DNA from: Marinomonas sp. KMM3893
GTDB lineage: Bacteria; Pseudomonadota; Gammaproteobacteria; Pseudomonadales; Marinomonadaceae
Reading direction: 5' to 3'
Length of the DNA: 40,401 nucleotides
Assembly: GCF_004352855.1 (NCBI RefSeq)
Contig: NZ_SJSC01000011.1
Span: forward strand, 1-40,401
Both the position numbers and the translations under genes were made by a program. Below the pieces are notes generated by a model that saw nothing but the letters and a program-made list of their open reading frames with translations, was not told the DNA's origin and ran no database searches. This document shows positions 25,234 to 34,150 of this stretch, one piece after another. Position 1 is the first letter of the stretch; the number at the start of each line of letters is the position of its first letter.

Positions 25234-26121
25234 TTATAAGGCGTAAAATAAAACACAGGGCACAATCGCTAAACTCATTAAATTACCAATCAACACCATC
25301 GAAGCCACTTTATGAGGTTCCTGCTGGTAGATTTCTGCCACCATGTAGTTCAATACCGCTGGCGGCAAACAAGCGAAGACCAGTAAGTAAGCAAAATCCT
25401 CAGCCGAGAGCCCTACTGTTAGCTGCCAGATAAAGGCCATAATAACCCCACTCAAAGGACATAAAAAGCCACTAATAACACCTAATTTCCAATGACTTAG
25501 ATCCACCTCCGTCATCCGCACCCCTAGCGCAAATAACATCAAAGGAATGGAGATTTGACCCAACATATCAACAGAGACGCCAACGGCGGGGGCCAATGTC
25601 CAGCCTTGCAAGCTCCATATTAGTCCCAAAATTGTCGCGATGATCATCGGCATTTTTAAGATATTCATAATCTTAGTTTTTGGGTCTAATAAATACATGC
25701 CAACGGTAAAATGCAGTAAGTTCTCAGTGAGAAACAAGACCACGGCAATGGGCAAGGCTTTTTCACCAAACGCCAACACCAAAAGTGGAATGCCAAGATT
25801 ACCGCTGTTATTAAACATCATAGGCGGTACCAATGTTTTAGCCGACACCCCTAACCATCGGCATAACGGCCATACTAATAGTCCAGAACCTAACACCACG
25901 CATGCAGCCGCAATAATAAGCCCTTGATATTGAGCAATATGAAACTCTTTTGCCGCCATTACCGAGAAAATCAAAGCCGGAATAAAAACGCTCATATTTA
26001 ATCGATTCGCTACCGTCATATCAGTTGGACGAACACGAGCGTATACAAAACCGACAAACACAATACTTACCAGTGGAAAAACAGTATTCAGGATTTGGAG
26101 AAATACTTCTGACGTGTCCAT
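25234..26121 (-). CDS. AEC-family (auxin efflux carrier) transporter
   Basis: A 295-residue inner-membrane transporter with about ten helices. The crossover motif MMFNNSGNLGIPL in the middle is the family hallmark, and the C-terminal half (LPPAVLNYMVAEIY) also fits. Bacterial members carry malate, malonate or other carboxylates; the substrate here is unknown. I chose ATG 26121 (MDTSEVFLQILNTVFPL), which gives the normal N-terminus; a GTG at 26175 would add 18 residues with no family match. The upstream region contains one copy of a 53-bp tandem duplication, so its promoter may have been altered. Confidence 0.88.
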   Translation of the reverse strand: MDTSEVFLQILNTVFPLVSIVFVGFVYARVRPTDMTVANRLNMSVFIPALIFSVMAAKEFHIAQYQGLIIAAACVVLGSGLLVWPLCRWLGVSAKTLVPPMMFNNSGNLGIPLLVLAFGEKALPIAVVLFLTENLLHFTVGMYLLDPKTKIMNILKMPMIIATILGLIWSLQGWTLAPAVGVSVDMLGQISIPLMLFALGVRMTEVDLSHWKLGVISGFLCPLSGVIMAFIWQLTVGLSAEDFAYLLVFACLPPAVLNYMVAEIYQQEPHKVASMVLIGNLMSLAIVPCVLFYAL

Positions 26122-26190
26122 ATGCCAACTCAAAATGTAGGAGGCTTCTAGCTTACCTTTGTTATCAAAAAACACCAGCGTACGGAGTAA

Positions 26191-26296
26191 GAATCAAAAG
26201 ACAAAATGAGATTAAGGTTTTTCTACTAACATCGATGGAATGAGAATCAAAAGACAAAATGAGATTAAGGTTTTTCTACTAACATCGATGGAATGA
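26191..26296. repeat. 53-bp perfect tandem duplication at the end of a binding-protein gene
   Basis: Copies 26191-26243 and 26244-26296 are identical, and the next 4 bases (GAAT) repeat once more. The second copy contains the stop codon and last codons of the minus-strand binding-protein gene (stop at 26265); the first is the redundant copy lying in the spacer toward the AEC gene. Perfect identity indicates a recent event. Confidence 0.95.
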
Positions 26297-27236
26297 GAAT
26301 AAAGCGCTGGGGAATAGGCTGCCCTTGCAGCAGTTTAATACCAATTTCTACGGCTTTGTTGGCCATAATAATAGGACGCTGAATCGCCGTTGCAATCCAA
26401 ATATTATCCTGCTGGATAGCATCAATCGCAAATTGGGCGCCATCCACTGAGGCTAAGAAAAACTCAGTCCGGTTTGCTTGCTTAGAAGCCTGCAACGCCC
26501 CAAGAGCCGTTGGATCATTAATTGAGAAGACGGCATCGAGGTGTGGGTATTTTTCCATTAAGTACGTCATTGCTTCCATTCCCCCTTCTGCACTCCCTGT
26601 GCCATTTAAACGATCACTTAATAGCGTAATCTTAGGGTATTTTTTCAACACAGACTTACACCCAGCCACACGTTCTAAAACAGAAGACACAGACACGCCA
26701 TTTATAATGGCAAAATTACCGCGATAATGAATTTTCTTCGCAAGTCGCTCACAAGCCAACATGCCAGCCTGAACATTGTCTGTGGTGATGGTCGCATCCG
26801 CCCCTTGGGCGTTCATGTCGACAGCCACCACTTTTATACCCGCTCTTTGTGCTTTAGCGACCACCGGTGCTATTTTATGCTCATCTGCTGCCGTCAAAAT
26901 AATCAGATCAACCCCTTTGTCGATGAAGCTATTAACCTGTTGAATTTGACGGTTTATGTCATAAGCATCGGAATGTATGTACATTTTGACAGAGTGATGG
27001 GTCAGTCGCTCTGCGGCGGCCGTAGTCGCATCAATCAATTTAACAAAATACGGATTACCAAGATCTGAAACGCTAATGCCAATCGACCTTAATTGTGTCG
27101 TAGCAGGAGCAATCGACGGCGTAGCATGCGCCAGCAGACTAAGGAGGAGAATACTTGCAAAAACAATAGGCAAACATAGGGTCGTCATCATTTTTCGCAT
27201 AGATACAGAGCACATGTTTATCACTGGCTTTTGCAT
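26265..27236 (-). CDS. periplasmic sugar-binding-like protein (PBP1 fold), second binding protein of the cluster
   Basis: A 323-residue secreted protein. A signal peptide covers residues 1-39 (basic MRKMM, hydrophobic ILLLSLLAHA). The mature part is a ribose-type type I periplasmic binding fold: IGISVSDLGNPYFVKL, then the SFIDKGVDLIIL helix-strand, TTDNVQAG, and INDPTALGALQA. The arginine that follows aspartate in RbsB-type ligand pockets is methionine here (AVDMNAQG), so ligand choice may differ. It starts at ATG 27236 with AAAGGTG 7 nt upstream. It follows frcA by 60 bp and is distinct from FrcB. It may feed the transporter or act as a sensor partner of the hybrid kinase, as TorT does for TorS; the latter is inference. 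Confidence 0.85.
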   Translation of the reverse strand: MQKPVINMCSVSMRKMMTTLCLPIVFASILLLSLLAHATPSIAPATTQLRSIGISVSDLGNPYFVKLIDATTAAAERLTHHSVKMYIHSDAYDINRQIQQVNSFIDKGVDLIILTAADEHKIAPVVAKAQRAGIKVVAVDMNAQGADATITTDNVQAGMLACERLAKKIHYRGNFAIINGVSVSSVLERVAGCKSVLKKYPKITLLSDRLNGTGSAEGGMEAMTYLMEKYPHLDAVFSINDPTALGALQASKQANRTEFFLASVDGAQFAIDAIQQDNIWIATAIQRPIIMANKAVEIGIKLLQGQPIPQRFILIPSMLVEKP

Positions 27237-27257
27237 GTATCACCTTTTCTATTGTCG

Positions 27258-27287
27258 TTAAGCGCCCCCATTGTTGGACGCGCTTAA
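27258..27287. other. intercistronic hairpin before the second binding-protein gene
   Basis: TTAAGCGC (27258-27265) pairs with GCGCTTAA (27280-27287), loop 14 nt, no T-run. It lies between frcA and the binding-protein gene and may act on mRNA stability. Confidence 0.5.
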
Positions 27288-27296
27288 GGTTGTTCT

Positions 27297-28091
27297 TCAT
27301 GACACGGCTTGAGTGTCACTCTCTACTTCCATTGCCCCTGTCATAATAGCCACTGCATCCGACATCGAATGGGAAAGAGGTGTAATCACTGCCGCTCGTT
27401 TACCAAGCCTGTGTATATGAATGCGGTCAGCCACCTCAAATACGTGCGGCATGTTATGACTGATTAGGATAATCGGTAAACCACGAGACCGCACCTCTTT
27501 GATCAAGTTCAGCACTCGGCGCGACTCTTTTACTCCCAGTGCCGCTGTCGGTTCATCCATAATCACCACTTTACTGCCAAATAAAGCAGAGCGAGCCACC
27601 GCGACGCCCTGGCGTTGACCGCCAGATAGGGATTCCACGGCTTGGCTAATATTTTGAATCGTCATCAGCCCTAACTCTTCCATCTTGGCTTGAGCACGCT
27701 CTTCCATGGTTTTTTTATCTAGCATCCGAAAAACAGACCCTAAAATACCCGGTTTACGAATCTCACGCCCCAAGAATAAATTATCGGCAATGTTCAATGC
27801 TGGAGAGACGGCAAGATTCTGATAAACCGTTTCTATGCCTAACGAACGAGCTTCCATCGGTGACGAAAAATGCACAGGGTTACCATCTAGCAATATCTCG
27901 CCTTCATCAGGCGATAACGCACCGGATAAGGCTTTAATCAAGGAAGATTTCCCGGCACCGTTATCGCCAATAATTGCCAAAATCTCACCCGGATAGAGCT
28001 CAAAATCCGTATGGTCAATCGCCGTAACACTACCGTAGCGCTTTACCAGACCTTTGGTTTGAAGAACCGGCATCTGTTTAGTGATTGTCAT
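27297..28091 (-). CDS. frcA: sugar ABC transporter ATP-binding protein (FrcA-like)
   Basis: A 264-residue single ATP-binding domain: Walker A GDNGAGKSS, signature LSGGQRQGVAVARS, Walker B VVIMDEPTAAL, and H-loop ISHNM. Sugar ATPases of the RbsA type have two fused domains; one domain of this size is the FrcA pattern. It drives sugar import through FrcC. I chose ATG 28091, which overlaps the frcC stop (TAATG) behind AGGGGA; an in-frame start at 28115 would lie inside frcC. The exact sugar is inferred from similarity only. Confidence 0.9.
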   Translation of the reverse strand: MTITKQMPVLQTKGLVKRYGSVTAIDHTDFELYPGEILAIIGDNGAGKSSLIKALSGALSPDEGEILLDGNPVHFSSPMEARSLGIETVYQNLAVSPALNIADNLFLGREIRKPGILGSVFRMLDKKTMEERAQAKMEELGLMTIQNISQAVESLSGGQRQGVAVARSALFGSKVVIMDEPTAALGVKESRRVLNLIKEVRSRGLPIILISHNMPHVFEVADRIHIHRLGKRAAVITPLSHSMSDAVAIMTGAMEVESDTQAVS

Positions 28092-29173
28092 TATGCTGTC
28101 CCCTTTCTGATCCACTGATCAACGCCTACCGCGACGATAATAAGAATACCAACGGTGAATTCTTGCCAAAGTACATCCACACCAGCCAGCGCCAAACCAT
28201 TCCTGAATACACCGACCACTAAGGCGCCAACCAAGGTTCCAAAAATAGAGCCCCGACCACCAAATAAGCTACAGCCTCCAATCACCACCGCGGTAATACT
28301 GTCTAAGTTGGCGGTATAACCCGCTTGCGGACTGACTGAGCCAATGCGCCCAATCAAGACCCAAGCCCCTATAGCACACACCACACCAGCCAATACATAC
28401 ACAGAAAGTAACACTCTATCCGTTCGAATCCCCGCGAGCTTTGCCGCGGCCGGATCATCGCCCGTTGCATAAACATGACGTCCCCAAGCGGTCCAATTTA
28501 AGGCATACCAAATGACGCAAAATAGCAGCAGCATTAGTAAGGAGCCGTACGTTAAACGTGCGCCGAAAACATTAATAGTTTCACCCAACCACTGTAACAA
28601 AGGCGCGGTGGCATTAATGTCTTGTGAGCGAATGGTTTCGCTTTTTGAATACCACAAATTCAGGGCAAAAAAGACATTCCACGAGCCCAAGGTAGCAATA
28701 AAAGGGGGTAATTTCATGCGCGCAATCAGCAGCCCATTGATCAACCCAGTTAACGCACCAACAGCGATACCCGCCAACAGCGCCAACCAAGGGTCCAACC
28801 CATAATCAACCGCCATACGCCCCATCACCACAGAAGAGAGCACCATTATGGCCCCCACAGACAAATCAATGCCTGCGGTTAAAATAATCAAGGTTTGAGC
28901 AATACCAATCACCCCAATAATGGTCACTTGCTGCAACACTAAAGACAAATTAAAGGGATGTAAAAAGCGGTTTCCTACAATCAAGCTAAACGCAATGATT
29001 GCCAGCACCAGAACAATGCTCGGGGCGGCTACGGGGTATTTATGTAAAAAACGTTGGAAGCGGTGGGCGAAGGTTTCATTACGCTCAAACTTAGCCACGT
29101 AGGTTTGTGCTTGATCGGCCACCTTATCATGGTCAAGTACCGCAGTAGATACTTTAGGATCAGTCGTGCTCAT
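28091..29173 (-). CDS. frcC: sugar ABC transporter permease (FrcC-like)
   Basis: A 360-residue permease of the ribose/fructose class, with about ten membrane helices after a 50-residue cytoplasmic N-terminus. TLIILTAGIDLSVGAIM and the C-terminal GGCSLFGGRGSIFGTLVGALVVG are family signatures. It forms the membrane channel for sugar delivered by FrcB. TTGGAG lies 7 nt before ATG 29173. A terminator-like hairpin separates it from frcB, and it overlaps frcA by 1 nt. Confidence 0.92.
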   Translation of the reverse strand: MSTTDPKVSTAVLDHDKVADQAQTYVAKFERNETFAHRFQRFLHKYPVAAPSIVLVLAIIAFSLIVGNRFLHPFNLSLVLQQVTIIGVIGIAQTLIILTAGIDLSVGAIMVLSSVVMGRMAVDYGLDPWLALLAGIAVGALTGLINGLLIARMKLPPFIATLGSWNVFFALNLWYSKSETIRSQDINATAPLLQWLGETINVFGARLTYGSLLMLLLFCVIWYALNWTAWGRHVYATGDDPAAAKLAGIRTDRVLLSVYVLAGVVCAIGAWVLIGRIGSVSPQAGYTANLDSITAVVIGGCSLFGGRGSIFGTLVGALVVGVFRNGLALAGVDVLWQEFTVGILIIVAVGVDQWIRKGTA

Positions 29174-29190
29174 ACATTACTCCAATCAGA

Positions 29191-29222
29191 AAAAAGCACC
29201 GCTAGCCATAATGGCTAACGGT
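29191..29222 (-). terminator. terminator (probably leaky) between frcB and frcC
   Basis: On the minus strand CCGTTAGCCAT pairs with ATGGCTAGCGG (one mismatch) and runs directly into GCTTTTTT. Placed after the binding-protein gene, it probably makes frcB mRNA more abundant than frcCA mRNA. Confidence 0.75.
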
Positions 29223-29261
29223 AAAACTAGACGGGTTTCGCGCCTATCTATCAGACAATGC

Positions 29262-30293
29262 TTAACCCCAGCACATCGCTAGGCCTGTTTTGGAGGTAAC
29301 AGATTTGATCCCGCTGACTGGCTCATCGGTAATGAGTTGGACACCTGTATCGAAGAAATCCAAACCATCGGTCGCGACAGGGCGAGTGCCTGTTTTCGCG
29401 AACTGTACGATCGCTTCTATACCTTCAGACGCCATTTTAAGAGGGAATTGCATGGAGGTTGCATCTAGCGCACCCGCTTTGATGTTCTTGACACCGGGGC
29501 AGCCGCCGTCGACTGAAACAATCATCACTTGTTTCTCTAACCCGAAGGATTTCAGTGCTTCATACGCCCCTGCGGCAGCAGGTTCATTGATGGTGTATAC
29601 CAGATTAATCTCTGGGTCTTTTTGCAGTAGGTTTTCCATGGCTCTGCGGCCGCCTTCATCCGAGCCTTGTGTTACATCATGACCAACAATACGCGGATCT
29701 GTTTCATCACCAATGCGTGTAGGGTCTTTGATATCGATACCAAAACCTTTTAAAAACCCCTGGTCGCGAGCAACATCAACCGTCACCTGGCTGGTACTAA
29801 GGTCTAACAAGCCAATCTTCGCTTCTTTGGCTTTATCACCCAATTTGGCTTTCGCCCAAGCACCAATCATTTCGCCCGCTTTAAAATTGTCGGTTGCAAA
29901 CGTCATGTCTGCGGCATTAACAGGATCAAGCTGAGTATCTAAAGCGATCACCAAGAGGCCTGCTTGTCGCGCTTTTTCAATAGTAGGAACGATCGCAGCA
30001 GGGTCGCTTGGCGTGATTAAAATGCCTTTTGCGCCAGATGCGATCAGGTTTTCTACCGCTTTTACTTGGCTCTCATTGTCGCCATCATAGCGGCCAGCAA
30101 ATGTTCTAAGATCCACACCCAGTTCCGTTGCTTTCTCTTGAGCACCTTCTTTCATTTTGACGAAAAACGGGTTGGTATTGGTTTTAGTGATGAGACCTAT
30201 AATAGGCGTGTCTGCCATAACGACAGAGGAAAGAGTACCAGCGGCCACAAGGCACGCTAATTTCTTATAAGAAAAGCGAGGCATGAATGTCAT
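29262..30293 (-). CDS. frcB: periplasmic fructose-type sugar-binding protein (FrcB-like)
   Basis: A 343-residue secreted solute-binding protein. The signal peptide ends near VVMADT (about residue 27). The PBP1-type fold begins [20 protein letters not shown], continues through [17 protein letters not shown], and ends with the FrcB-like KTGLAMCWG. The homologous rhizobial system carries fructose, mannose and ribose. I chose ATG 30293 because TTGGAG stands 7 nt upstream and the signal peptide follows; an open frame back to 30380 has no support. It is the first gene of frcBCA, 145 bp after the hybrid kinase stop, and directly preceded by a 9-bp direct repeat. Confidence 0.92.
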   Translation of the reverse strand: MTFMPRFSYKKLACLVAAGTLSSVVMADTPIIGLITKTNTNPFFVKMKEGAQEKATELGVDLRTFAGRYDGDNESQVKAVENLIASGAKGILITPSDPAAIVPTIEKARQAGLLVIALDTQLDPVNAADMTFATDNFKAGEMIGAWAKAKLGDKAKEAKIGLLDLSTSQVTVDVARDQGFLKGFGIDIKDPTRIGDETDPRIVGHDVTQGSDEGGRRAMENLLQKDPEINLVYTINEPAAAGAYEALKSFGLEKQVMIVSVDGGCPGVKNIKAGALDATSMQFPLKMASEGIEAIVQFAKTGTRPVATDGLDFFDTGVQLITDEPVSGIKSVTSKTGLAMCWG

Positions 30294-30416
30294 GTTAAAC
30301 TCCAATATTGTTTTTATTATTGGCTGCAAAAGCCAGTGAACCAGGACTGCCAGATCTCTGCTTCGTTGCTTACTATGCAAAATAAAAACTAATGGAAAAT
30401 TTCATACACCGAACTT

Positions 30417-30434
30417 TATTTGTAATATTTGTAA
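30417..30434. promoter_or_regulatory. 9-bp direct repeat, candidate response-regulator site before frcB
   Basis: Two head-to-tail perfect copies of TATTTGTAA (TTACAAATA on the frcB strand) lie about 125 bp before the frcB start. Tandem sites of about one helical turn are typical for OmpR/PhoB-class regulators, one of which is encoded just upstream. Confidence 0.5.
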
Positions 30435-30438
30435 CAAT

Positions 30439-32961
30439 TCAACTTTCTACTTTTAATACTCCTCCTAAATCGTTGATGGTAAAGGGTTTTGAAAGAAATA
30501 TATCCGTCTCATCGAGACTGTATTTTTGCATTACTTCTTCATAAGGCAAACCAGACATCAGGACCACAGGTACACTTCCTACCTGCTCTCCCTTTCTCTC
30601 GTGTTTAATATGATGCGCTAATTCAACCCCGTTCATTTGCCCTGCAAGGTTCACATCTGACAAGATAACATCAGGAGTAAACGACATTTCCAAAGCCGCT
30701 AGAACGTCTTCTGCCCGCTCAAAACACTGCACTAATAAACCCATTTTTTGGCACTGCTCGCGCAAAGTGTCTTGTACTGCTAGGTCATCTTCTAACAACC
30801 AAAGTAAGCTCTCTTTTGGTAAACTAATCTTGGCGATTGGCACTTTTTTTGTGGCGGCGACAGTCTGTGTTTCTTGTCGTTGAGCAGGCAAAAAGAGGCA
30901 CACGCGAGTCCACTTCCCGTATTCAGACGTCACCTTTATTTCACCGCCGCTTTGCTTCACAAAACCATAAATCATACTTAACCCTAAACCACTGCCTTTG
31001 CCCACGGGTTTGGTGGTGAAAAATGGTTCAAAGATACGACTTAATACGGCGTCAGAAATTCCTTCCCCTGAGTCTTCTATTTTAATTCGTACAGCGGCAA
31101 CCTCGCTGTCCGGTAGAGTGCAGCGCTTTGTTGAAAAAGAGAGTTGCCCACCATCTGGCATGGCTGCGGCACTGTTTAGCGCCAAATTAAGCAGTGCATT
31201 TTCTAATTGTGACGGGTCAATTAAGCTCACCTCATCGGCGCACTGTAAATCGCAACTCACATTTATATGAGCGCCCACGCTGTATTCAACTAAGTCCAGC
31301 ATGCCTTCGATTAGGTCATCAATGTGCGTAGAAACAGGGAATAATTGTTGTCGGCGGCTGAAAGCCAGCAAGCGTTGCACTAGATTACTGCTTTTTTCAG
31401 AAACGGCTAATGCTCTCTCAATGTAGCGTGTTTGGTCCGCTGTTTGCGGCTGGGAATCTGCTAACATTTGCAAATTCCCCATGATTGCCGCCAATAGGTT
31501 GTTAAAGTCATGGGCCACACCGCCGGTAAGCTGCCCTAGCATCTCCATTTTCTGCGCTTGCCTTAGCTGACTTTCCACACTTTTCCGCTCTGTTAAGTCT
31601 GTATACAAGGTGACAAAACCGCCTTCTGGCATAGGTTTAGAACGGAACTCTATTATCTTTCCAGATTCAAAATGCCGCTCAAAACTCTGACTGCGGACAT
31701 GACGTGCGACGTTCACCTCATCCATTTGAATCTGCTTACTTTCTATATTGAGCGTCGTATGCTCTCCCTTATTAATCCGCCGCTGAACTTCATTAATTGG
31801 CATCCCTCTACTCAGTTCATTAGGCTCAAGCGAGAAAAGCTGCTCGTAACCTGGGTTCCATGCTAATAAGGTTCCGTCCGCAGAAAACACGCTCAACCCA
31901 TCGTTCATGTTGTCAAAAATAGTTTCCAATAAATGTTTCTGCTCTGACAACTCTGCGGTGACTTCCAGCCTCCGAATAGCATCACACCGAAACACTTCAA
32001 ACGCCTCAGCTAACGTACCAATCTCGTCATTACGCTTAATCGGCAAACGATGTGCGTCTGTACGACCTAACGAAAGCTGCTCCATATCTCGTGTTACGGC
32101 TTGCAAATCCCGCGTCATTTTCTGGCTTTGCCAATACAGTCGAGTAAGACCAAGTAAAAGGAAAATAGAGATGCCAATAATCCAATGCTGACCATTAGAT
32201 ACGAACGCCGACACGGATTCTCTTTGCCGGGTTACCTTTTTCTGCAAACGGCCAACAAACTGACTTACTTGCGCACTCAGCGCTTCAGATTTGGCTCGAA
32301 TGGAAATCAGTAAATATCTCTTTCTCTCTTGGATCTGCGCCAAACGATGGTGAGCAGCCAGAAGATATTGCGCAATATCGGCCGCTTCTCCATGATGACT
32401 TTGCAACGCCAATTTATTAAAAATACTATCGGGCACATTGTCTGGCGACTCCAAAAGCTGCAAGAGCCAATCCAGTCCTTGCCGAGGATAAACAGAGTAA
32501 CTTTTCCCTTCTTGCGGTGCGATATGCCGGATACGAAACTGCTGGGCGTAACTGTCCTCGCGAATATAAAGCTCTTCTCGTACCAAAGAGACTAATTCTT
32601 CTAGCGTCTTTTGTAAGTCATCAAGCCGTATATCTATGCTTTGTCTGAAACTGCTGTCCAGTAAACTATTCGCCACACCACGTAACGCTAAAATACGCAG
32701 ATGAATACGCTTAGATTCTGTTTGCAATTGAAAGGGGCGACCTGAGCCGGCGGTATAAGGTGCCGTTGCAGCAAGCTGTGCAACGCCTTCGGCAAGCGTT
32801 AATGACGTGCTAATTTCAGGCAATGTTTTTGCTTCAAAATCCGACAGAGTCGCTTCACTGACTCGCATCGATTGCCAACCAATGGCGACCATAAAAAACG
32901 CAACCACACTGATCACTAAAATAATGATGGAGGCTTTTTGTCGAATGCTAATAAAGCGCAT
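30439..32961 (-). CDS. hybrid sensor histidine kinase, TorS-like architecture
   Basis: An 840-residue kinase. Membrane helices at about 10-30 and 258-278 enclose a large helical periplasmic region (LAEGVAQLAATAPYTAGSG is reminiscent of TorS-type sensors). Then come HAMP (about 279-335), a PAS domain (345-460), HisKA with H484 (GGVAHDFNNLLA), HATPase (EDSGEGIS; KGSGLGLSMIYGF), and a C-terminal receiver with D769 (ILSDVNL). There is no HPt domain, so phosphotransfer to the partner may go direct from H484. It abuts the regulator gene with no gap. The adjacent transporter and two binding proteins suggest that it senses sugar through a periplasmic binding protein; this is inference. Confidence 0.92.
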   Translation of the reverse strand: MRFISIRQKASIIILVISVVAFFMVAIGWQSMRVSEATLSDFEAKTLPEISTSLTLAEGVAQLAATAPYTAGSGRPFQLQTESKRIHLRILALRGVANSLLDSSFRQSIDIRLDDLQKTLEELVSLVREELYIREDSYAQQFRIRHIAPQEGKSYSVYPRQGLDWLLQLLESPDNVPDSIFNKLALQSHHGEAADIAQYLLAAHHRLAQIQERKRYLLISIRAKSEALSAQVSQFVGRLQKKVTRQRESVSAFVSNGQHWIIGISIFLLLGLTRLYWQSQKMTRDLQAVTRDMEQLSLGRTDAHRLPIKRNDEIGTLAEAFEVFRCDAIRRLEVTAELSEQKHLLETIFDNMNDGLSVFSADGTLLAWNPGYEQLFSLEPNELSRGMPINEVQRRINKGEHTTLNIESKQIQMDEVNVARHVRSQSFERHFESGKIIEFRSKPMPEGGFVTLYTDLTERKSVESQLRQAQKMEMLGQLTGGVAHDFNNLLAAIMGNLQMLADSQPQTADQTRYIERALAVSEKSSNLVQRLLAFSRRQQLFPVSTHIDDLIEGMLDLVEYSVGAHINVSCDLQCADEVSLIDPSQLENALLNLALNSAAAMPDGGQLSFSTKRCTLPDSEVAAVRIKIEDSGEGISDAVLSRIFEPFFTTKPVGKGSGLGLSMIYGFVKQSGGEIKVTSEYGKWTRVCLFLPAQRQETQTVAATKKVPIAKISLPKESLLWLLEDDLAVQDTLREQCQKMGLLVQCFERAEDVLAALEMSFTPDVILSDVNLAGQMNGVELAHHIKHERKGEQVGSVPVVLMSGLPYEEVMQKYSLDETDIFLSKPFTINDLGGVLKVES

Positions 32962-33693
32962 TTAACGTTTCCTAACAGGCCCTTGGAAGAAGTATCCAAG
33001 GCCTCGTTGGGTTTTAATAAATTCAGGCGTTTTAGGGTTACTCTCAATCTTCCTGCGCAGGCGTAAAATTAATACATCAACGGTGCGATCAAAGACATCA
33101 GACTCAATGCCGCGACTTTGATCAATAAGCTGCTCACGCGTAAATACTCGATCAGGATGATGAATCAAGGCTTCTAGCAAAGAAAACTCTCCCAGCGTTA
33201 GCACGACTTGCTCTCCTTTTTGGTGAATCAATTGGCGGGCGACAAGGTCCAAAGTCCAATGACCAAAATACAAGCATTCATGTGCTTCAGCTATGTTTTC
33301 AACACTGGGCACTTGCTGAGCAGAACGGCGTAACAGGGCATAAATACGTGCCGCTAATTCACGTAAATTAAACGGCTTCATCATATAATCATCGGCCGCC
33401 AGCTCTAAGCCCAAAATACGATCTGTTTCATCTCCTTTTCCTGTTAACATCATGATTGGAAAAGAAAAATGTTCCCTCACTTCTCTAGCAAGATGCAAAC
33501 CATCCTCTTCGCGTAAGTACAAATCCATTAACAGTAAATCAACCTGGGTTTGCTGCAAATGGGACCACATTTGCTCCCCTGTTTCTGCTTCCAAAACACA
33601 ATAGCCTTTTTGTGAAAGCGCATCACAAAGCAACAACCTAATGTCTTGATCATCATCTACAACGAGTAATGTTTTTTTATTTTTTTCGTTCAT
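32962..33693 (-). CDS. OmpR-family response regulator
   Basis: A 243-residue regulator. The receiver has D13/D14, phospho-acceptor D57 (LLMDLYL), T (MLTGKGDE) and K (YMMKPFNL). The winged-helix output domain has VVLTLGEFSLLEALIHHPDRVFTREQL with the wing IKTQRGLGYFF. It is first in the minus-strand block, with the hybrid kinase directly after. An inverted repeat ACTCTAA-N12-TTAGAGT (33717-33742) lies between it and the divergent ferredoxin gene. Likely targets are frcB and itself. Confidence 0.93.
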   Translation of the reverse strand: MNEKNKKTLLVVDDDQDIRLLLCDALSQKGYCVLEAETGEQMWSHLQQTQVDLLLMDLYLREEDGLHLAREVREHFSFPIMMLTGKGDETDRILGLELAADDYMMKPFNLRELAARIYALLRRSAQQVPSVENIAEAHECLYFGHWTLDLVARQLIHQKGEQVVLTLGEFSLLEALIHHPDRVFTREQLIDQSRGIESDVFDRTVDVLILRLRRKIESNPKTPEFIKTQRGLGYFFQGPVRKR

Positions 33694-33716
33694 AACACCG
33701 CTTACTTCCCATTTTT

Positions 33717-33742
33717 ACTCTAAGGGTTAGTCAAATTAGAGT
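33717..33742. promoter_or_regulatory. inverted repeat in divergent intergenic region
   Basis: ACTCTAA (33717-33723) and TTAGAGT (33736-33742) are perfect 7-bp arms 12 nt apart. They sit between the regulator gene and the ferredoxin gene, where a regulator could control both. Confidence 0.4.
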
Positions 33743-33805
33743 ATCCGCTGTTTGCTTTATATCATGCTAAAGTTAATCACGTATTAACAGCACAATGATT
33801 CCAAG

Positions 33806-34102
33806 ATGAAAAGTAGACACATAGACTTAGCCTTTGCCGCCGCAGAGCGGAGCCTATCAATCTCCCAAGATGAAACGGTTCTACAGGTGCTCATCAAGCA
33901 TGAAATCCCCATTAAACACGCCTGCCTTAATGGTGTGTGTGGCGTTTGCTTGACGCCGTTACTGGCTGGCGAGATTGATTACGGGCAACAGCAGCCAAGA
34001 GGCTTAAACCAAAAAGAATTAGCTCAAGGGTACTTTTTACCCTGTATTGCACGCTGCCAGTCCGACATTACAATCGCGGAGCCCAAAGTGAAGGTTCGAT
34101 AA
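33806..34102 (+). CDS. 2Fe-2S ferredoxin
   Basis: A 98-residue plant-type ferredoxin. The cluster ligands are C40, C45, C48 (ACLNGVCGVC, CX4CX2C) and C80 (FLPCIARC). It lacks extra domains, so it is a free electron carrier; the partner oxygenase or reductase is not in the window. The ribosome site before ATG 33806 is weak. It lies 48 bp before hrpB on the same strand and is divergent from the two-component block. Its redox partner is unknown. Confidence 0.9.
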   Translation: MKSRHIDLAFAAAERSLSISQDETVLQVLIKHEIPIKHACLNGVCGVCLTPLLAGEIDYGQQQPRGLNQKELAQGYFLPCIARCQSDITIAEPKVKVR

Positions 34103-34150
34103 CAAGCCAAAAACAAGTATTATGTGAAGAGTCATTTTACGAGCCATGTT

